Assembly: GCF_014400405.1 (NCBI RefSeq)
Contig: NZ_CP060496.1
Coordinates: forward strand, 1,550,001 to 1,614,000
Length of the DNA: 64,000 nucleotides
Reading direction: 5' to 3'
Source of the DNA: Brachybacterium sp. Z12
GTDB taxonomy: Bacteria > Actinomycetota > Actinomycetes > Actinomycetales > Dermabacteraceae
This document shows positions 43,445-53,985 of the stretch, piece by piece. The notes beneath the pieces were generated by a model. It made no database searches and was not told the origin of the DNA. It saw only the letters and a list, made by a program, of their open reading frames with translations. Position 1 is the first letter of the stretch. The number at the start of each line of letters is the position of its first letter. The position numbers and the translations under genes are program-made.

Positions 43445-45256
43445 TCAGCTGGCCGGCTTCTGGCCGGCGTAGATCTTCTCGATGACCTGGGCCATGTCCT
43501 TGACCACGACGTTGCGCTTGAGCTTCAACGAAGGGGTGAGGTAGCCGTTCTCCTCGGTGAAATCCGAATCGATGACCTCGAAGGCGCGGATCGACTCGGC
43601 GCGCGAGACCGTGCTGTTCGCGCGGTCCACGACCGTCTGCAGCTCGGCGCGGACTCGGTCGTCCTGCGCGGCCTGCGCCACGTCCATGTCCGGCCGGCAG
43701 GCCGTTGTTCTTCAGCCAGGTGCCGAGCATCTCGGCATCCAGCGTGAGGATCGCGGCCACGAAGGGCTTCTGGTCACCGATCACCACGCACTGGCTGACC
43801 AGCGGATGGGAGCGCAGCTGATCCTCGAGCTGAGCGGGGAGACGTTCTTGCCCCCGGCGGTGACGATGACCTCCTTGCGGCGCCCGGTGATCGTGAGGTT
43901 GCCTTCCTCGTCCAGGGCGCCCAGGTCGCCGGTGCTGAACCAGCCGTCGGTCATCGATTCTTCGGTGGCCTCGGGGTTGTTGTGGTAGCCCTTGAAGACC
44001 ATCACTCCCTTGACCAGGATCTCGCCATTCTCGTCGATAGCCACCGTGGAGCCCGGCAGCGGCGGCCCGACCGTCCCCGGACGCACGTCCCAGGGCAGGT
44101 TCACGCTGATCGGCGCCGTGGTCTCGGTGAGGCCGTAGCCCTCGAGGATGGTCACGCCGATGCCCCGGAAGAAGTGGGACAGCCGGGCGCCCAGCGGTGC
44201 GCCGCCGGAGACCGCCCACTGGACCTGGCCGCCCATCGCCTCGCGCAGCTTTCCGTAGACCAGCTTGTCGAACAGGGCGTGCTTGGCCTTGAGGGTGAAG
44301 GGGATCTTCCCGGCCGAGAGTGCCTTGGAATACGCGGTCGCGGTCTGGGAGGCGGCGGTGAAGATCTTGCCCTTGCCGCCCGCGACCGCCTTGGCCTCGG
44401 AGCCGTTGTAGACCTTCTCGAAGACGCGGGGGACCGCCAGCAGGAAGGTCGGCTTGAACGCGGCGAGATCGCCCAGCAGATTCTTGGTGTCCGGGGTGAA
44501 CGCGGTGGTGACCGGCCAGGAGGCGGCGAGGACGGTGATCAGGCGCGCGAACACGTGTGCCAGCGGCAGGAACATCAGCAGCCGTGAACCGGGCGGCAGC
44601 ACCTGCTCGCCGAGGAGGTTCAGGGCGCTGCGGGTGGTGTCCACGAAGTTGGCGTGCGTCAGCGCCGCGCCCTTGGGCCGGCCGGTGGTGCCGGAGGTGT
44701 AGATGATGGTCGCGATGTCGTCCAGACGCCGCGAGGTGCGTCGCTCCTCGAGGTCCTCGTCGCTGATGTCGGCCCCACGGGTCTTCAGCTCGTCGAGGAT
44801 GCCGTCATCCAGCACGCCGATGTGCAACAGCTCGGGCAGGTCGCCCCGGACCGACTCCATGTCCTCCTTGTGGCGCGTGGACTCCACGACTGCGAACTTC
44901 GCCGCGGAATCGGAGGCGATCCACTGGATCTGGTTGGGGGAGGAGGTCTCGTAGATCGGGACGCTGACGCCACCCGCCCACCAGACCGCCCAGTCCATGA
45001 GCGCCCACTCGTAGCGGGTGCGGGACAGGATCGCGACCACATCGCCGGATGCGACGCCCGAGGCGATCAGGCCCTTCGCGACCCGCTTCGCCTCGTCGAT
45101 GAAGTCGGCGGTGCTCACCGGGGTGTAGGAGCCATCAGCCTGGAGCAACTCATAGATCGGCACCGACGGATTCGAGCGAAGCCTGCCGAGCAGGAGGTCC
45201 GTCGTGTTCTCGTCGGGACGGCTCTCATGCTGCGGTGGGGAGGTGAACTGCTTCAT
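43445..45256 (-). CDS. Long-chain fatty acid-CoA ligase (AMP-binding), FadD15-like (two frame errors)
   Basis: Activates fatty acids to acyl-CoA through an acyl-AMP intermediate. About 603 residues after correction. Motifs: P-loop YTSGTTGRPKGAALTH near residue 180, GYGLTETT near 340, and DGWFSTGDLG and GRRKEVIVTAGGKNVSP near 440-470. The G run at 43836-43839 needs one more base to join NVSP to AQLEDQL. A second break near 43690-43697 shifts the other way (one extra base or two missing). Membrane association is likely but no transmembrane helix is evident. ATG 45256 has GAAGGAG upstream. Confidence 0.92.
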
Positions 45257-45450
45257 CGAATCTCCTTCGATCCGGCCAGTGGCGTGAAGTCGGCGTACCG
45301 GACGCCTGCCCGGAAGCGCTGGTGGGGTCGGTGCGATTCTACGGCAGAAGGCGCTTACGATGGGCCATGACAGGCAGGTGAGCGGGCCGAAGCATCGCGG
45401 GGACCGGGATGATCGTCGCTCGCAGCATCGCAGAGGCGGACAGGAACGGC

Positions 45451-46385
45451 ATGCTCTCTATCGGAGTGGACATCGGCGGCACGAAGATCGCGGCGGGGGT
45501 GGTCAACGAATCGGGCGAGATCATCGCTGCGACCACGCGCACCACCCCGGCTACGGACGCCGCCCTGATCGAAGCGGCCGTCGGCGACGCCGTTGCGGAG
45601 CTGCGAGCGCAGCACGAGGTCGTGGGCGTCGGAGTGGGGGCTGCCGGATTCGTGAGCGCGGATCGACGCACCGTGAAGTTCGCAGCCAATCTCGCCTGGC
45701 GTCAGCACCCGCTGGCGGACGAGCTCGAGCGTCTGACCGGCCTGCCGGTGATCATCGAGAACGATGCCAATGCCGCCGGCTGGGCCGAGTACCGGTTCGG
45801 CGCTGCGACCGAGGCGTCGCACATGCTGATGGCCACCGTCGGCACCGGGCTCGGCGGTGCGATCGTGCTGGACGGACAGCTGGTCCGCGGCAGCGGCGGG
45901 TTCGCCGGCGAGGTCGCGCACATGATCGCCGTCCCGGACGGACAGTGGTGCGGCTGCGGTCGCCGCGGCTGCCTGGAGCAGTACACCGCCGGCACCGCCA
46001 TGGTGCGCACGGCGAAGAGCCGCGCTTCTGCAGGCGATCCGCTGCTGGGCCCGCTGGTGCAGGCCGCCGGCGGCGACAGGGAGGAGATCGACGGGCCGCT
46101 GATCACGCGCCTCGCTCAGCAGGGCGACCCCGGCTCCCGCGAGCTGATCGCTGAGATCGGTGCCTGGCTCGGCATGGGCATGGCCTCGATCGCGAGCCTG
46201 CTGGACCCGGAGATCATCGTGGTGGGCGGGGGGTCGCCGCCGCTGGCGACCTGCTGCTCGATCCCGCGAGGGAGACCTACGCCAAGAACCTCACCGCTCG
46301 CTCCCACCGAGAGCTGGCACCTTTCGTGGTCGCGAGCATGGGGAACCGCGCCGGGATCGTCGGGGCCGCGGACCTCGCACGCTGA
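45451..46385 (+). CDS. ROK family sugar kinase, probable glucokinase (one frame error)
   Basis: ATP-dependent hexose kinase, most like actinobacterial glucokinases. About 311 residues after correction. The N-terminal phosphate loop is GVDIGGTKIAAGVV, ENDANAAGWAEYRFG carries the catalytic Asp, and CGCGRRGCLEQY is the zinc-binding ROK motif. The G run at 46228-46233 needs a seventh base to join VVGGGVAAAGDLLL. ATG 45451 has AGGAAC close by; an in-frame ATG at 45409 is also possible. Divergent from fadD. Confidence 0.88.
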
Positions 46386-46436
46386 GCAGGGGCCGCGCCT
46401 CGCAGTTCTGTTCCCTGCGGTGCATGGGCTCGCAGC

Positions 46437-47012
46437 TCAGACCTGGGCCCCGTTGTCGTCTTCATCTCGAGGCTCTCGCGGCGCGCGCAGCAGGAGAGCG
46501 ACCGTCCCGCCAAGCGCGGCGAGCCCGCCGACCCAGCCGAGGAAGCTGGGCAGTGTGGGGGTCACCGTGACCACGAGCATCATCACGAAGCCTCCCAGCA
46601 GCGCAGTCCAGGACCACAGCGCGGACTCCGATGCTTCTGGCAGATCGGGATCCGGAGGCTCGAAGTCCCCATAGATCACCTCGTCGTCATCGAGCTCCCG
46701 CGGGCCGGCGGCACCGCGGAGCCCAGCGGTGGGATCGTTGAGACGGGCGGCCGGGTGCGCCGCACGGGAACGGGCGATCGACTCGGGGCTCGGCGGGTCG
46801 TTCGGGGAGTCGGCGCTGAAGGACCAGAGGGAGTCTTCCTCCGTTCCGCGTGGGCGATCGTGCTCCTCGTCGGGGGAGGGATGATCCGCCGCCGCAGGTT
46901 CGCGCGGCGCCTCTCCGGGGCGCACCACCAGACCCTCTCCCTCGAGCATCCTGGCGAACTCCGCATCCACGTCCCGAGGGTCGGGAGCTTGACCTCGTTC
47001 AGAGGGCATCAT
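46437..47012 (-). CDS. Membrane protein of unknown function, coupled to the esterase gene
   Basis: 191 residues. The first 130 are hydrophilic, acidic and Pro-rich, probably disordered and cytosolic; two transmembrane helices follow (ALLGGFVMMLVVTVTPTLPSF and WVGGLAALGGTVALLL), then a short charged tail. The ATG overlaps the stop of the upstream esterase gene as ATGA, with GGAGG just upstream, so expression is linked. It looks like the DUF308/small tandem-helix class but no family is certain. Confidence 0.65.
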   Translation of the reverse strand: MMPSERGQAPDPRDVDAEFARMLEGEGLVVRPGEAPREPAAADHPSPDEEHDRPRGTEEDSLWSFSADSPNDPPSPESIARSRAAHPAARLNDPTAGLRGAAGPRELDDDEVIYGDFEPPDPDLPEASESALWSWTALLGGFVMMLVVTVTPTLPSFLGWVGGLAALGGTVALLLRAPREPRDEDDNGAQV

Positions 47013-47779
47013 CGACCTCCAGGGCTTGGGACATGACGAGCGAGGAATCGGGCGGAGCTGTCGAACAGCAGCTGGGCGTCATGGTCCAGCGGTGCCAGGT
47101 GATAGCTGTGGGGCATCGCCAAGCGCTCCACCGAGCCCCTCACCCCGGCGGCGACGATGTCGCTGTCGGAGGGAGGGACGGTGTGGTCCACGCTGGAGGT
47201 GGCCAGCAGCAGCGGCACCTGCACCGCACCCAGCTCCCGCCTGGTGCGCCGGAAGAGTCGATGCAGCTGCGCGACGGCACGCACCGGCATCCTCCCGTAC
47301 GCCTCTTCCGCGGCGCCGGGCAGGGCGATGTCGGAGCCGATCCCCGGCAGCGTGCGCACCACCGGTGCGATGAGCCCGGCCACGCCCGCAGCGGCCGGCA
47401 GAGTCATCCCCGGGTTCACCGCCACCACGGCCGCGATGCGCCCCTGCAGATCGGAGTCCGCGGCGAGGGCGAGAGTGAGCGCGCCGCCCATCGACAGGCC
47501 GCCGACGGCGATCGGACCATGGTCCTCGGAGAGGTCCAGCGCCGCCTCGCGCACGCATTCGTACCAGTCCTGCCAGGTGGTGCCGGCGAGATCGTCCTCC
47601 GTCGTGCCGTGACCGGGCAGGAGCGGGAGCTCGACCGCCCATCCGCGCGCGGCATGATCCTCGGCCCAAGGCCTCATCGACTGGGGAGAGCCGGTGAACC
47701 CATGGCACAGGAGCAGACCGCCGCGCGGGTTAGAGTGTCCCCGCGCGCGCCAGGGAAGGGACAGTTCGCTGAACGCCAT
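47009..47779 (-). CDS. Alpha/beta hydrolase, carboxylesterase or monoacylglycerol lipase type
   Basis: About 256 residues. Oxyanion region LLLCHGFTGSPQSM, nucleophile elbow GLSMGG near residue 100, acid SSVDHTVPP and a late catalytic His in SYHLAPLDHDA complete the triad. Resembles Est30-like carboxylesterases. It may act on short acyl esters or monoglycerides; being next to plsC (divergent) suggests a lipid role, but this is inference. The ATG at 47779 is chosen because the protein then starts at the first conserved strand; GACGAT lies six bases upstream. Confidence 0.83.
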   Translation of the reverse strand: MAFSELSLPWRARGHSNPRGGLLLCHGFTGSPQSMRPWAEDHAARGWAVELPLLPGHGTTEDDLAGTTWQDWYECVREAALDLSEDHGPIAVGGLSMGGALTLALAADSDLQGRIAAVVAVNPGMTLPAAAGVAGLIAPVVRTLPGIGSDIALPGAAEEAYGRMPVRAVAQLHRLFRRTRRELGAVQVPLLLATSSVDHTVPPSDSDIVAAGVRGSVERLAMPHSYHLAPLDHDAQLLFDSSARFLARHVPSPGGR

Positions 47780-47865
47780 GTGTACATCGTCGCATCTGTC
47801 CGCACCCTCCTCATCCGCGCGCATCCGCCGCCGCTTCCCGCAGCCCTCACCCAGGAGTCCGCCCC

Positions 47866-48600
47866 GTGCTGTACGAGATCGCCAAACCCTTCGTCATGGG
47901 GGTGGTGAGGGTGCTGTGGAACCCCACAATCAGCGGTGCCGAGAACATCCCGGACCATGGCCCCGTGATCCTCGCATCGAACCACCAGGCCTACTCCGAC
48001 ACCGTTTTCCTCCCCGGCCAGGTGCGCCGCAGCGTCCACTTCCTCGGCAAGTCCGACATCTTCGTGGCCCGATCCCCATTGACCCGGGTGGTGGCTGCGG
48101 TGATGCGGGGCCTGCGCGTGATGCCGGTGGACCGCAGCGGCGGCAGCGCGTCGAGGTCCGCGATCGAGGCGGGCCTCGCCGTACTCGAACAGGGAGAGGT
48201 GCTGGGCATCTACCCCGAAGGGACGCGGAGCCCGGACGGCCGGCTCTACCGGGGCAAGACAGGGGTCGCCCGTTTCGCGCTGGCCACCGGTGCGCCGGTC
48301 ATCCCCGTCGCGATGCTCGGAGCCTTCGAGGCCCAGCGGGGACGGAAGATCTTCCCGCATCGCACGCCGCGGATCCACGCCGTCGTCGGCGAGCCGCTGG
48401 CGGTCGCGGAGATCGTGGCTGCACTCGAAGGAGCCGAAGAGGCGAAGGTCCTGCGAGCGGTGACCGACGCGCTGATGGACCGCATCCAGTCCCTCTCCGG
48501 CCAGGAGCGTTCGGACGAGTACGCGAGCGTCCAGAAGAAGCGGATGCGCCAGGCGCAGGGACGCCCTGCGGGATCGCCGGAGTCCGACGCGGCCGTCTGA
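47866..48600 (+). CDS. 1-acyl-sn-glycerol-3-phosphate acyltransferase (PlsC-like)
   Basis: Membrane-associated acyltransferase of phospholipid synthesis. 244 residues. The NHQAYSD motif (NHX4D) near residue 38, DRSGG and YPEGTRSPDG near residue 110, and VIPVAMLGAF follow the LPLAT pattern. The N-terminus VLYEIAKPFVMGVV is a possible amphipathic or membrane segment. GTG start. It lies 58 bases before aroG, and this order (plsC, class II DAHP synthase, pknL) is seen in mycobacteria. Confidence 0.9.
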   Translation: MLYEIAKPFVMGVVRVLWNPTISGAENIPDHGPVILASNHQAYSDTVFLPGQVRRSVHFLGKSDIFVARSPLTRVVAAVMRGLRVMPVDRSGGSASRSAIEAGLAVLEQGEVLGIYPEGTRSPDGRLYRGKTGVARFALATGAPVIPVAMLGAFEAQRGRKIFPHRTPRIHAVVGEPLAVAEIVAALEGAEEAKVLRAVTDALMDRIQSLSGQERSDEYASVQKKRMRQAQGRPAGSPESDAAV

Positions 48601-48646
48601 GGGACCGGCCAGTGGGATCGACGCTCCGCGAGAGCGGCGGACTGGA

Positions 48647-48652
48647 TACGCT
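48647..48652 (+). promoter_or_regulatory. Probable -10 element for a leaderless aroG mRNA
   Basis: TACGCT, then six bases, then the GTG of aroG. There is no ribosome-binding site between. Confidence 0.5.
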
Positions 48653-48658
48653 GTACGG

Positions 48659-50052
48659 GTGACTCAATTCAGCCCCGATGCCCCCGCCCGCGCTCACGCC
48701 TTCACCCTGTCCTCGGCCGATGACGGCCTGGCGGCACTCGGCGCGTGGCGCGAGTATCCGCGTGTGCAGCAGCCGGTATGGCCCGACGAGGGCGAACGCG
48801 CGAAGGCCTTTGATGATCTGCGCTCCGCTCCGCCGCTGGTCTTCGCCGGCGAGGTGGACGTGCTGCGGGACCGCATCGCCGCTGCCGCGCGAGGTGAGGC
48901 CTTCCTCCTCGCCGGGGGCGATTGCGCGGAGACCTTCGCCGACTCCACCGCCGATCGCATCCGCAACAAGATCCGCACCATCCTGCAGATGGCGGCCGTG
49001 CTCACCTACGGCGCCTCGGTGCCCGTGGTCAAGATGGGCCGGATGGCGGGCCAGTTCGCCAAGCCGCGTTCCGCGGATGAGGAGACCATCGACGGGGTCA
49101 CCCTGCCGACCTACCGGGGCGACGCCGTCAACGAGTTCGCCTTCACCCCCGAATCTCGGATCCCGGATCCGAAGCGCCTGTGGAAGACCTACACCACCAG
49201 CGCCACGACCCTGAACCTGCTGCGTGCCTTCACCGGCGGCGGATTCGCCGACCTGCGGGAGGTGCACTCCTGGAACCGCGGCTTCACCTCCGGGGCGGGC
49301 TACGACCGCTACGAGGAGCTCGCCGGGCAGATCGACAAGGCCATCCGCTTCATGGACGCCATCGGTGCGGACTTCGACGCGCTGAAGGTCGTGGAGTTCT
49401 ACGCCTCCCACGAGGCGCTGCTGCTCGATTACGAGGAGGCGCTGTCGCGGATCGACTCCCGCACGGGGAGATCTACGGCTGCTCCGGCCACTTCCTCTGG
49501 ATCGGCGAGCGCACCCGGCAGCTCGACGGAGCGCACGTGGACTTCATGGCGCGCCTGCGCAACCCGATCGGGGTGAAGCTCGGGCCGACCGCGACCGTCG
49601 ACGACGCGCTGCGGCTCATCGACAAGCTCGATCCCGACCGCGAGCCGGGCCGGCTGACCTTCATCACGCGTATGGGCGCCGGGAAGATCCGTGACCGCCT
49701 GCCCGCCCTGGTCGAGGGTGTGCGCGACTCCGGTGCGCAGGTCGCCTGGGTGACCGATCCGATGCACGGCAACACCATCACCTCGTCCAACGGGTACAAG
49801 ACCCGCCGCTTCGAGGACATCCTGGACGAGGTCGTCGGCTTCTTCGAGGTCCACCAGGCGCTCGGGACCATCCCCGCGGGCCTGCACATGGAGCTCACCG
49901 GCGACGATGTCACCGAGATCCTCGGCGGCGCCGGCTCGATCGACGAGGAGGGGCTGACCCGCCGCTACGAGACCCTTGTGGATCCCCGGCTGAACCATCA
50001 GCAGTCGCTCGAGCTCTCCTTCCTGGTCGCGGAGATGCTCTCGCGCCGCTGA
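48659..50052 (+). CDS. aroG: 3-deoxy-7-phosphoheptulonate (DAHP) synthase, class II (one frame error)
   Basis: First step of the shikimate pathway: joins phosphoenolpyruvate and erythrose 4-phosphate. About 464 residues after correction, like the mycobacterial enzyme. LLAGGDCAETFAD holds the metal-binding Cys, VKMGRMAGQFAKPRS binds phosphate, and VTDPMHGNT and HMELTGDDVTEILGG are late metal-site motifs. The G run at 49465-49468 needs one more base to give TGEIYGCSGHFLW. The product is likely feedback-regulated by aromatic amino acids as in M. tuberculosis (knowledge of the family, not visible here). Confidence 0.95.
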
Positions 50053-50063
50053 GCGCGCACATG

Positions 50064-50107
50064 ACGATGCCGGCGTCCTCCCCACCAGGGAGGGCGCCGG
50101 CATCGTC
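50064..50107. terminator. Bidirectional terminator between aroG and pknL
   Basis: ACGATGCCGGCG and CGCCGGCATCGT arms with further inner CCTCCC/GGGAGG pairing, between convergent genes. Confidence 0.9.
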
Positions 50108-50121
50108 GTGCCAGGGCTGTG

Positions 50122-52193
50122 TCAGAACACTTTGATCGTGATGGTGGAGCCCTTCTCGAGCTCCTCACCCGCGGTCGCCGACTGCTCGTAGACCAGGCCG
50201 AAGACCGGCTCGCCCTTGTCGTGCACCACGTCCACTGCGAAGCCGGCGCTCTCGAGCGCTGCCTTCGCCTCGGCCTCCGGCTGACGGAAGACGTCCGGGA
50301 CGTTCACCATCTCCGGGCCGAGGGAGGTGACGAGGTGGACAGTGTCGCCGCGGAAGAGCGATCCGGAGGACGGCGACTGGGAGATGACGGCGCCGCGCGG
50401 CACGCTGCCGGAATGGGCCTGGGAGCTGGTGACCTCGAACCCGGCTCCTTCGAGCGCCGCGCGCGCGGCGCTGCCGGTGCTGCCGGTCTGGTCCGCCACG
50501 GTGATCGGCTGGCGTCCCTGGGAGACCACGACAGCGACCTCCCCGCCGAGGGGCAGGGCATCCGCCGGCGCGGACTGCGAGATGACCTCGCCTGCGGGCA
50601 CGGTCTCCGAGTATTCCGGAGCGGCTTCGACGAGCACCAGGCCCAGTCCTTCGATCTCTGCACGGGCATCCTCGAGCTCGCTGCCCACCAGCTCGGGCAC
50701 AGGGAACGTCTGCTCGCCCTTGGACACGAGGACCTGGACGTCAGCCCCCTTCTTCACCGAGGTGCCGGTGCCGGGCGAGGCGGAGATCACATGACCGGCG
50801 GGGACCGTGTCGTCGAACTGCTCTTCGGTGCGCACGGTGAGGTCGGCAGCATTCAGCGCCGCTTCGGCATCGGCGAGCGTGCTGCCGGTGACCAGGGGGA
50901 TCGTCCGATCGGCCCCGGGCCCGGTGTTCAGGTACCAGTCACCACCGGTCCAGGCGCCCGCGCCCAGGGCGGCGACCAGACTCAGTGCGGCCAGCAGCGC
51001 CATCGGACGGGAACGCCGGTGGGTGCCGTGGGGGAGGTGGCGGCCTCGAGGGGTGCGCGGTGACCGCATCACGACCACGCGCGGCGGCTCATCGACTGCT
51101 TCGGGCGTGCCGTCCTCGTCCGTCCTTGACTCTGCGTGGGCGTCGGGGTCACCCGAGTCGGGGGCGGTCTGCGCGTTGTCCGCTCCGGTATCGAGATCGT
51201 CGCCGGGGGCGAGGAGAGCGGCGGGGAAGGCGCGCGGGCCGTGCTCGAGCTCGGAGGCGACCTCGTCCAGCGACGTGGTCAGCCTCGGCACGTCGGAGGT
51301 GTCGGTGTCCTCGAGGGGTTGGGGCCGGGAGTCGAGCACGGCGGGCGACAGTGTCGTGGACAGCTCCTGCACAGCCCGGAGAAGATCCGTGGCGGAAGCG
51401 GGCCGCTGCTCGACACGGCGCGCTGCGGCCCAGGTCACCAGGGAGTCGAGTTCGCGCGGGATGCCGGAGACCAGCGTGGAGGGGGCCGGGATGTCCTCGT
51501 GGACGTGCTGGAAGGCGACATGGACCGGCTGTTCGCCGAGGAATGGCTGGCGACCCGTGAGCATCTCGAACAGCACGACGCCGAGTGAGTACAGGTCGCT
51601 GCGCTCATCTGCGTGGCCCCGGGTGACCACTTCGGGGCTGATGTACGCCACGGTGCCCAGCAGGGTCGCGCTCGCGGAGGAGTTGTTCGAACCGATCGCC
51701 CGGGCGAGGCCGAAATCGGCGACCTTCACCAGCTCGCTGTGGTCGATGAGGATGTTCTCGGGCTTGATGTCCCGGTGGACGATCCCTGCCTGGTGCGCGG
51801 CGACCAGCGCCTCGAGCACCTGGGCGGTGACCGCGAGGCTCTCGCGGACCGTGAGCCGTTCCTGGTCGACGATGCGGGCACGCAGGGTCTGACCCTCCAC
51901 CAGCTCCATCGCCAGATAGATGCGGTCCTCGTCCTCGCCCTGGTCGAACACGCCCACGACATTGCGGTGCGCCAGGCGCGCGGCCGAGCGGGCCTCCCTG
52001 CCGAAGCGACGACGGAAATCCTCATCCATCGCGAGGTGGGGGTGCATGATCTTCAACGCCACGACCCGGTCCAGACGCTCGTCGTGGCCGCGATGCACCG
52101 TCGCCATTCCGCCGCGCGCTATCGGCTCCTCGACCCGGTAACGGTCGTCGAGGAGCTGGCTGATGCCGGGGAAGTCGACGTAGCCGAACTCAC
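50122..52193 (-). CDS. pknL: Serine/threonine protein kinase with PASTA domains, PknL-like (one frame error near the start)
   Basis: Membrane-anchored sensor kinase, about 690 residues after correction. Residues 15-290 are the kinase domain: Gly-rich ARGGMATVHRG, Lys in VALKIMHP, HRDIKPENILI, DFGLARA and the activation loop ending GTVAYISPEV. An acidic linker, one transmembrane helix (MALLAALSLVAALGAGAW) and four extracellular PASTA repeats follow. The frame has no valid start upstream of the Gly-rich loop unless the G run at 52168-52171 is extended by one base; then GTG 52193 starts VSSATSTSPGISQLLDDRYRV. TAGATT sits six bases before that GTG. Divergent from the small winged-helix gene, as PknL is in mycobacteria. 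Confidence 0.9.
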
Positions 52194-52199
52194 CCCTTC

Positions 52200-52205
52200 A
52201 ATCTA
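52200..52205 (-). promoter_or_regulatory. Probable -10 element for a leaderless pknL mRNA
   Basis: On the minus strand TAGATT, then six bases, then the inferred GTG start at 52193. Confidence 0.5.
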
Positions 52206-52328
52206 GGCGGACACTCGCCGAAGAACCTGGACCGACACACGGAGCGCGCCTCGGCAAGTGGGCGGTGACACCTCGGCGCGTGCCGTGCGGGAGGTGCGCC
52301 TGGGAACCAGGCGTGGCACCCTGGTGCT

Positions 52329-52682
52329 GTGGACGAACTCGACACCCTCATCTCCGACTGGCTCAACCTCCCCGACGTCGCCGAGCGACTGGATGTGGAG
52401 GTCTCGCGCGTGCGGCGCCTCATAGAGGAAGGGCAGATGATCTCGGTGCGCCGCGGTGATCCCGTGGTGCGGATGGTTCCGGCTCTGATGCTCACCGATG
52501 GTGCGATCACACCGCATCTCGGTGGCACCATCACCGTCCTGCGCGACGGCGGATTCGACGACGAAGAAGTCCTGGCCTGGCTGTTCACCGAGGACGAGTC
52601 CCTTCCCGGGCGGCCGATCGACCAGCTTCGCCGTGGCCAGCGCGGAGAGGTCCGGCGGCGAGCGCTCGCGCTCGCCCTCTGA
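52329..52682 (+). CDS. Small winged-helix DNA-binding protein (Rv2175c-like)
   Basis: 117 residues, intact. The N-terminal half is a winged HTH (WLNLPDVAERLDVEVSRVRRLIEEGQM) and the C-terminal half resembles the Rv2175c effector domain (GTITVLRDGGFDDEEVLAWLF). In mycobacteria the equivalent protein is a DNA-binding substrate of PknL, its divergent neighbour, phosphorylated on an N-terminal Thr; Thr6 here could serve, but that is inference. GTG start without a clear ribosome-binding site. Confidence 0.88.
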   Translation: MDELDTLISDWLNLPDVAERLDVEVSRVRRLIEEGQMISVRRGDPVVRMVPALMLTDGAITPHLGGTITVLRDGGFDDEEVLAWLFTEDESLPGRPIDQLRRGQRGEVRRRALALAL

Positions 52683-52701
52683 CCCCTTCCCGCGCGGTGG
52701 C

Positions 52702-53835
52702 TCACGCGGGCAGCGAATCCACGTCGGTGGCGAGATCGGCGAGCGATCCGAGCCCTGCTCGTCCCGGGTCGCCGATGTCCTGAGCGTCGGCGAGCAGCTG
52801 GCGCGCGCGGGACGCTCGCTCACGGACCTCCTGTGCCACCGAGGCTACGGCCCCGGTGGACACCATCAGCTCGTGAACCGCGGCGACCTGCGATTCCTCC
52901 GCGTCGGCGCGACCGATGACCGCGCCCAGCAGCTCCCTGCCGCGGGCGTCGGTCGCCTTCTCGGCGCGTGCGAGAAGCACCGTGCGCTTGCCCTCGACGA
53001 TGTCACCACCGATCGGCTTGCCGGTCTCGTCCTGGTCGCCGACCACGCTGAGCAGATCGTCCCGCAGCTGGAACGCGGTACCCACCTCGACCGCCCACGC
53101 AGAGAGGGTCTCCAGGACGGCGTCCTGGGCTCCCATCAGCGCGGCGCCGATGCGCACAGGCCGCAGCACCGTGTAGGGCACCGTCTTCCAACGGATCACC
53201 GACAGCGCGGACAGCTCGGCATCCGGTGAAGAGGCGTAGCCGCCCGCCTGGTGGAGGATGTCGAGATACTGGCCCGACATCACCTCGGTGCGCAGGGCGT
53301 CGAACTCAACGCGTGCCCGCAGAGCGACAGTCGGCTCCGCCTGCACTCCGGCGGCCATCTGCTCGCCCCAACTGAGCGCGAGGTCTCCCAGCACGATCGC
53401 GGTCGCGACGCCGTACTCCTCGGACGACCCGACCAAGCCGGACTCACGGTGGTGCTGCTCCGCCTGCACGTGCAGGGCCGGCCGCCCGCGGCGCATCGGC
53501 GAGTGATCGATGACGTCGTCGTGCATCAGCGCGGCCGCCTGGATCAGCTCGATCGCGGCGCCGTAGCGGGCGAGAGCATCCACCTCCGCCGGCTCAGGCA
53601 CCCGAGCGAGCGCCGCGACACCGCCCCAGAAGCAGAAGCGCGGACGCAGCAGCTTCCCGCCCTCGAGGTATCCGGCGAGCGCATCGACCAGGGCGCCCGT
53701 CTCCGGGGAGATCTCCTCGAGGCGCCGCTGATGGTCGGCGAGCTCGGAGCGGGTGACCTCGGCGACCTGAGCCACGAAGCGCTCGTCGAGCTCGCGCAAG
53801 CGGTCGCTGATGGGCGAGGTGGAAGGAGGGAGCAT
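52702..53835 (-). CDS. Polyprenyl diphosphate synthase (isoprenyl transferase, trans type)
   Basis: Chain-elongating prenyltransferase building geranylgeranyl or longer diphosphates. About 377 residues. The first Asp-rich motif is LMHDDVIDHSPMRRGRP near residue 100 (DDxxD), the second FQLRDDLLSVVGD near 260, with GKPIGGDIVEGKRT between them and the C-terminus. The residues before the first motif, which set chain length, read IQAAALMH. ATG 53835 has AAAGGA eight bases upstream. The stop is 20 bases from the convergent small gene. Product length cannot be told by eye. Confidence 0.92.
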   Translation of the reverse strand: MLPPSTSPISDRLRELDERFVAQVAEVTRSELADHQRRLEEISPETGALVDALAGYLEGGKLLRPRFCFWGGVAALARVPEPAEVDALARYGAAIELIQAAALMHDDVIDHSPMRRGRPALHVQAEQHHRESGLVGSSEEYGVATAIVLGDLALSWGEQMAAGVQAEPTVALRARVEFDALRTEVMSGQYLDILHQAGGYASSPDAELSALSVIRWKTVPYTVLRPVRIGAALMGAQDAVLETLSAWAVEVGTAFQLRDDLLSVVGDQDETGKPIGGDIVEGKRTVLLARAEKATDARGRELLGAVIGRADAEESQVAAVHELMVSTGAVASVAQEVRERASRARQLLADAQDIGDPGRAGLGSLADLATDVDSLPA

Positions 53836-53985
53836 CGGGAACGTCCTTTCGTGCTGACCCCAGATCCTCCCACGTGGACCTGACCGGCTCCTCGCAGCAC
53901 GCGACGGATCCTCCACATCCGCCCGTCATCCCCAACGCCCGTCCTCCCCGCCCATCAGGGTCCCGGATCGGTGAAGGTCAGGTGC

